From positions 1 to 30,672 of the forward strand of contig JALUUX010000080.1 of assembly GCA_027021145.1 (NCBI GenBank): a DNA stretch of 30,672 bases. Reading direction: 5' to 3'. Of this stretch, positions 28,397 to 30,672 are shown in pieces. This DNA is from Candidatus Shapirobacteria bacterium (GTDB lineage Bacteria > Patescibacteriota > Microgenomatia > UBA12405 > JAHJSD01). The first letter of the stretch is position 1. Each line of letters opens with the position of its first letter. Made by a program: the position numbers and the translations under genes. The notes below the pieces were generated by a model that did no database searches, was not told the DNA's origin, and worked only from the letters and a program-made list of their open reading frames with translations.

Positions 28397-28808
28397 GAAA
28401 CAACCCCAAAAACAATATCTAATTGACACCAATTATTTTCTGCGTTTGCTTATTGCTGATGTGCCGGAGCAGTTTAGATCAGCACAAAAGCTGTTCCGGG
28501 AGATTGAGGAAGGTCGGGCGATTGGCTGGGTTAGTCTTTTGGTGATCAATGAATTATTTTGGGTTTTGGAGCACTTCTATCAGCAAAAGAGGAGTCTGTT
28601 TGTGCCGCAGCTGATTAAGCTCTTAGCTCTGAAAAACATCAAGGTTTTGGAGGTGAAAAAAGCTAAGTTAATTACTGTTCTGGAGGCGACTTTAAAGAAA
28701 AAACTTGACTTGACTGACTGGTACTTACTCTTTTGGGCCAGGGAGGAAAAATTAGTTTTAGCTAGTTTTGACAAAGAACTCCAATCGTATTTTAAAGCCA
28801 AAAATTAA
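28386..28808 (+). CDS. PIN-domain ribonuclease toxin (VapC-like)
   Basis: A 140-residue PIN domain. Acidic residues of the metal site are visible: D14 in YLIDTNYFLRLL, E56 in LLVINELFWVL, D111 in LDLTDWYLLFWA and D129 in ASFDKEL. VapC-like toxins cut RNA, often tRNA or rRNA, when the antitoxin is lost. The start overlaps the antitoxin gene by 11 nt. Followed by an AT-rich hairpin (TTTTAGG...CCTAAAA with inner AAAAAC/GTTTTT, 28835-28877) that may terminate the operon. The target is unknown. Confidence 0.88.
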   Translation: MTSRKQPQKQYLIDTNYFLRLLIADVPEQFRSAQKLFREIEEGRAIGWVSLLVINELFWVLEHFYQQKRSLFVPQLIKLLALKNIKVLEVKKAKLITVLEATLKKKLDLTDWYLLFWAREEKLVLASFDKELQSYFKAKN

Positions 28809-28834
28809 AGCCTCGGTCACAGTCTTAATTTTAG

Positions 28835-28877
28835 GCATAAAAACGGTGTTTTTTGAGTTTTTTACCTAAAAAACTGT
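28835..28877 (+). terminator. Possible terminator of the toxin-antitoxin operon
   Basis: Nested stem TTTTAGG/CCTAAAA enclosing AAAAAC-GGT-GTTTTT followed by T-rich sequence. Weak because it is almost entirely A/T. Confidence 0.3.
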
Positions 28878-28885
28878 CAAGATAA

Positions 28886-28934
28886 CTGTCTCGCAATTTC
28901 TACGATCGCTTAAATTGTGAGATGATATAGTGTT
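28886..28934 (+). repeat. 33-nt direct repeat plus -10-like box, copy 2
   Basis: 28886-28918 repeats 27805-27837 exactly. Inverted arms TCTCGCAATTT (28889-28899) and AAATTGTGAGA (28912-28922) pair over 11 positions with one GU, followed by TATAGT (28926-28931). It lies about 90 nt upstream of the bacterial-type proS and could be its operator or leader hairpin. Confidence 0.8.
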
Positions 28935-28990
28935 AATTACAAAAACAAAATAGATAGTGAGATTTAATTATTTAAGAATTGCTTAGCTTA

Positions 28991-29020
28991 TTGAAAGATT
29001 GGGGGATGGTTGATTATAAT
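28991..29020 (+). promoter_or_regulatory. Promoter of the bacterial-type proS
   Basis: TTGAAA (28991-28996), 18-nt spacer, TATAAT (29015-29020), six bases to the ATG; leaderless type. Confidence 0.6.
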
Positions 29021-29026
29021 TTATTC

Positions 29027-30672
29027 ATGCGTTATTCCAAGCTTTTTGGAAAAACTACTAAAACTGTTCCTGCCGATGCGGCTACTGTTAGTCACAAATT
29101 TCTCTGGCAAGGAGGTTTTATTCGCCGTTTTAGCACTGGTCGTTGGGGGTTTTTGCCTTTGGGGATGCGAGTTTGGCTGAAGATCGTCAGAATAATCGAA
29201 GAGGAGATGGAAAAAATTGGCTGTCAGCGAGTGGTGGTTCCAACTCTCCATCCTTTGGCAATTTGGCAAAAGACTAATCGGGATCAAGCTTTTGGCGAAG
29301 AAATGCTTTTGGTTGATGATCACTACGGCAACCGTTTTGCTTTAGGGGCAACGGCTGAAGGAATGATGGTGGAGTTAGTCAAAATGTTTTCCCCTTCTTA
29401 TAAGGATTTGCCAATCGAGATTTATCAGTTTTCCCAAAAGTTTCGTGACGACAAAAGGCCGCGGGGGGGTTTGCTGCGGGTGCGTGAGTTTATGATGAAG
29501 GATGCCTATAACTTTTGTGCTAGTGAAAAACAATTTATGAAAAGTTACCAAAAATTTTATGATACTTATTTAAGAATAGCTAAAAAATTAGATCTAAAAG
29601 TAACCCCAGTCCTCGGCGACTCAGGTGCTATTGGCGGCAAGCTGTCTCACGAATTCATGGTTGAAACACCAATTGGCGACCAAACCTATTTTGTTTGCGA
29701 TTACTGTGGTTATGCCGCCAATATTGAGAAGGCCGAATTCGAACGGGTGCCAATTAATCCGAAAGAAAAGATCAAGTCTTTCAAAATCATTTCCCAGCCA
29801 GAATGGGTTTGCACCATGGAAGATAATGTCAAACACTACGGCGAGCCCCTCTGGCGCTATCTTAAAAATGTAGTTTATAAAGACAGGCAGGGAAAAATAT
29901 ACATTGCCTCAATTCGCGGCGACCAAGAGGTTAATGAGACCAAATTAAAACGAGCTCTTGAGATCGATTATCTTGAACCGGCCAGCGAGGAAGATTTGGC
30001 CCGCATCGGCACCAAGCCGGGTTATGTTCATTCCTGGGGAATCAAAGGAGTAACTTATATTGGCGATTTGGGATTGCCAATGGTAAAAAACTACATTGGC
30101 GGTCAAAAGGAAGAGAAGACAGATTCAATTAATGTTAATTATGGTCGCGACTTTAAATATGAGCTTTTAGCTGATATTGTTAATGCTAAAGATGGTGATC
30201 TTTGCGCCAAGTGCAAAAAGGGAAAACTGAGAGAAAAGAAAGGAGTTGAGTGGGGTCATACTTTCAAAATTGACCATTTTTATACTAAGCCACAGAAAGG
30301 ATATTTTGTTGATAAAAATGGCAAAAGAAAGCCAATGTGGATGGGTTCATACGGTATCGGTATTGGCCGCTCAATGGCGGTTATTGTTGAAACTCATCAC
30401 GACAAAGATGGTATTATTTGGCCTGACTCAGTTGCTCCTTATCAATATCATTTAGTTGCTCTTGACCTCTATGATCACGCAGTCAAAGCGGTGGCTGAGA
30501 GGATTTATCAAGATTTAATTAAACAAGGGAAAGAAGTGCTTTTTGACGATCGGGAAGATGTTTCTCCGGGGGAGAAGCTTAAAGACGCCGATTTGATTGG
30601 GATTCCCTGGCGCTTGGTTGTCAGTGCCAGGAGCTTAGAACAAAAAATGGTTGAGGTTAAGAGGCGAGATCG
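29027..30672 (+). CDS. proS: Prolyl-tRNA synthetase, bacterial type with INS editing domain (3' end outside window)
   Basis: The frame from ATG 29027 (MRYSKLFGKTTKTVPADAAT) is open for 548 codons to the window edge. Visible class II motifs: GFIRRFSTGRWGFLPLGMRV (motif 1 region), FRDDKRPRGGLLRVREFMMK (motif 2), and WMGSYGIGIGRSMAVIVE (motif 3). Between motifs 2 and 3 sit CDYCGYAANIEKAEF and the YbaK-like INS editing domain (IASIRGDQEVNETKLKRALE), which hydrolyses mischarged Ala-tRNA(Pro). The anticodon-binding domain begins after WPDSVAPYQYHLVALD. A complete bacterial-type ProRS would be about 570 residues, so little is missing. Its presence with an archaeal-type ProRS 5 kb upstream is unusual. 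Confidence 0.95.
   Translation, partial: MRYSKLFGKTTKTVPADAATVSHKFLWQGGFIRRFSTGRWGFLPLGMRVWLKIVRIIEEEMEKIGCQRVVVPTLHPLAIWQKTNRDQAFGEEMLLVDDHYGNRFALGATAEGMMVELVKMFSPSYKDLPIEIYQFSQKFRDDKRPRGGLLRVREFMMKDAYNFCASEKQFMKSYQKFYDTYLRIAKKLDLKVTPVLGDSGAIGGKLSHEFMVETPIGDQTYFVCDYCGYAANIEKAEFERVPINPKEKIKSFKIISQPEWVCTMEDNVKHYGEPLWRYLKNVVYKDRQGKIYIASIRGDQEVNETKLKRALEIDYLEPASEEDLARIGTKPGYVHSWGIKGVTYIGDLGLPMVKNYIGGQKEEKTDSINVNYGRDFKYELLADIVNAKDGDLCAKCKKGKLREKKGVEWGHTFKIDHFYTKPQKGYFVDKNGKRKPMWMGSYGIGIGRSMAVIVETHHDKDGIIWPDSVAPYQYHLVALDLYDHAVKAVAERIYQDLIKQGKEVLFDDREDVSPGEKLKDADLIGIPWRLVVSARSLEQKMVEVKRRD

Noticed and set aside
28886..29026. T-box riboswitch in front of the bacterial-type proS
   Set aside because: The T-box sequence (AGGGTGGNACCGCG) is absent and the leader is too short; the inferred transcript begins at the start codon.

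Overview
The window looks like a chromosomal piece of a Patescibacteria (CPR) bacterium, possibly Microgenomates-like. That placement is inference from gene content and genome style: tightly packed and often overlapping genes, many start codons directly after a -10 box (leaderless mRNAs), a B12-dependent ribonucleotide reductase carrying an intein, an archaeal/eukaryal-type prolyl-tRNA synthetase beside a bacterial-type one, a secreted dockerin-bearing beta-helix protein, and AT-rich dispersed repeats.

Layout. 1-7,260 is housekeeping: nusG (partial) and secE on the minus strand, rnhB, then a translationally coupled pair, intein-containing adenosylcobalamin-dependent nrdJ plus a PduO-type cobalamin adenosyltransferase that would supply its cofactor, a DedA membrane protein, tgt and rpmG. 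7,312-10,731 is a minus-strand tRNA array (10 intact tRNAs: Thr GGT, Pro GGG, Gly GCC, Ala GGC, Trp CCA, Arg TCG, Pro CGG, Ser GGA, Arg GCG, Thr TGT). It is interrupted by an AT-rich two-gene AAA ATPase + TOPRIM-like cassette that resembles RloAB/AbiL-type defence modules. The cassette lies between an intact tRNA-Pro and a broken tRNA-Pro 5' half. Three tRNA 3' fragments in this array carry small hairpins inserted in the T-loop, which I consider the most unusual feature of the window.

10,762-16,288 holds a glycosyltransferase/hydrolase fusion, a strong candidate for an uncharacterised structured RNA with two mutually exclusive closing helices, a DUF1858 protein behind a palindrome-rich promoter, a site-2 protease, rpmB-def, and an O-antigen-ligase-like protein with TPRs. 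16,443-19,839 is the cell-shape operon mreB-mreC-pbp2. 19,933-25,040 is an accessory stretch: a 925-residue protein I do not recognise, archaeal-type proS, and a decaying or frameshifted string of small ORFs. 25,137-27,710 is a secreted beta-helix protein with a C-terminal dockerin-like domain. 28,133-28,808 is an AbrB/PIN toxin-antitoxin pair bracketed by 33-nt direct repeats, followed by a bacterial-type proS that runs off the window.
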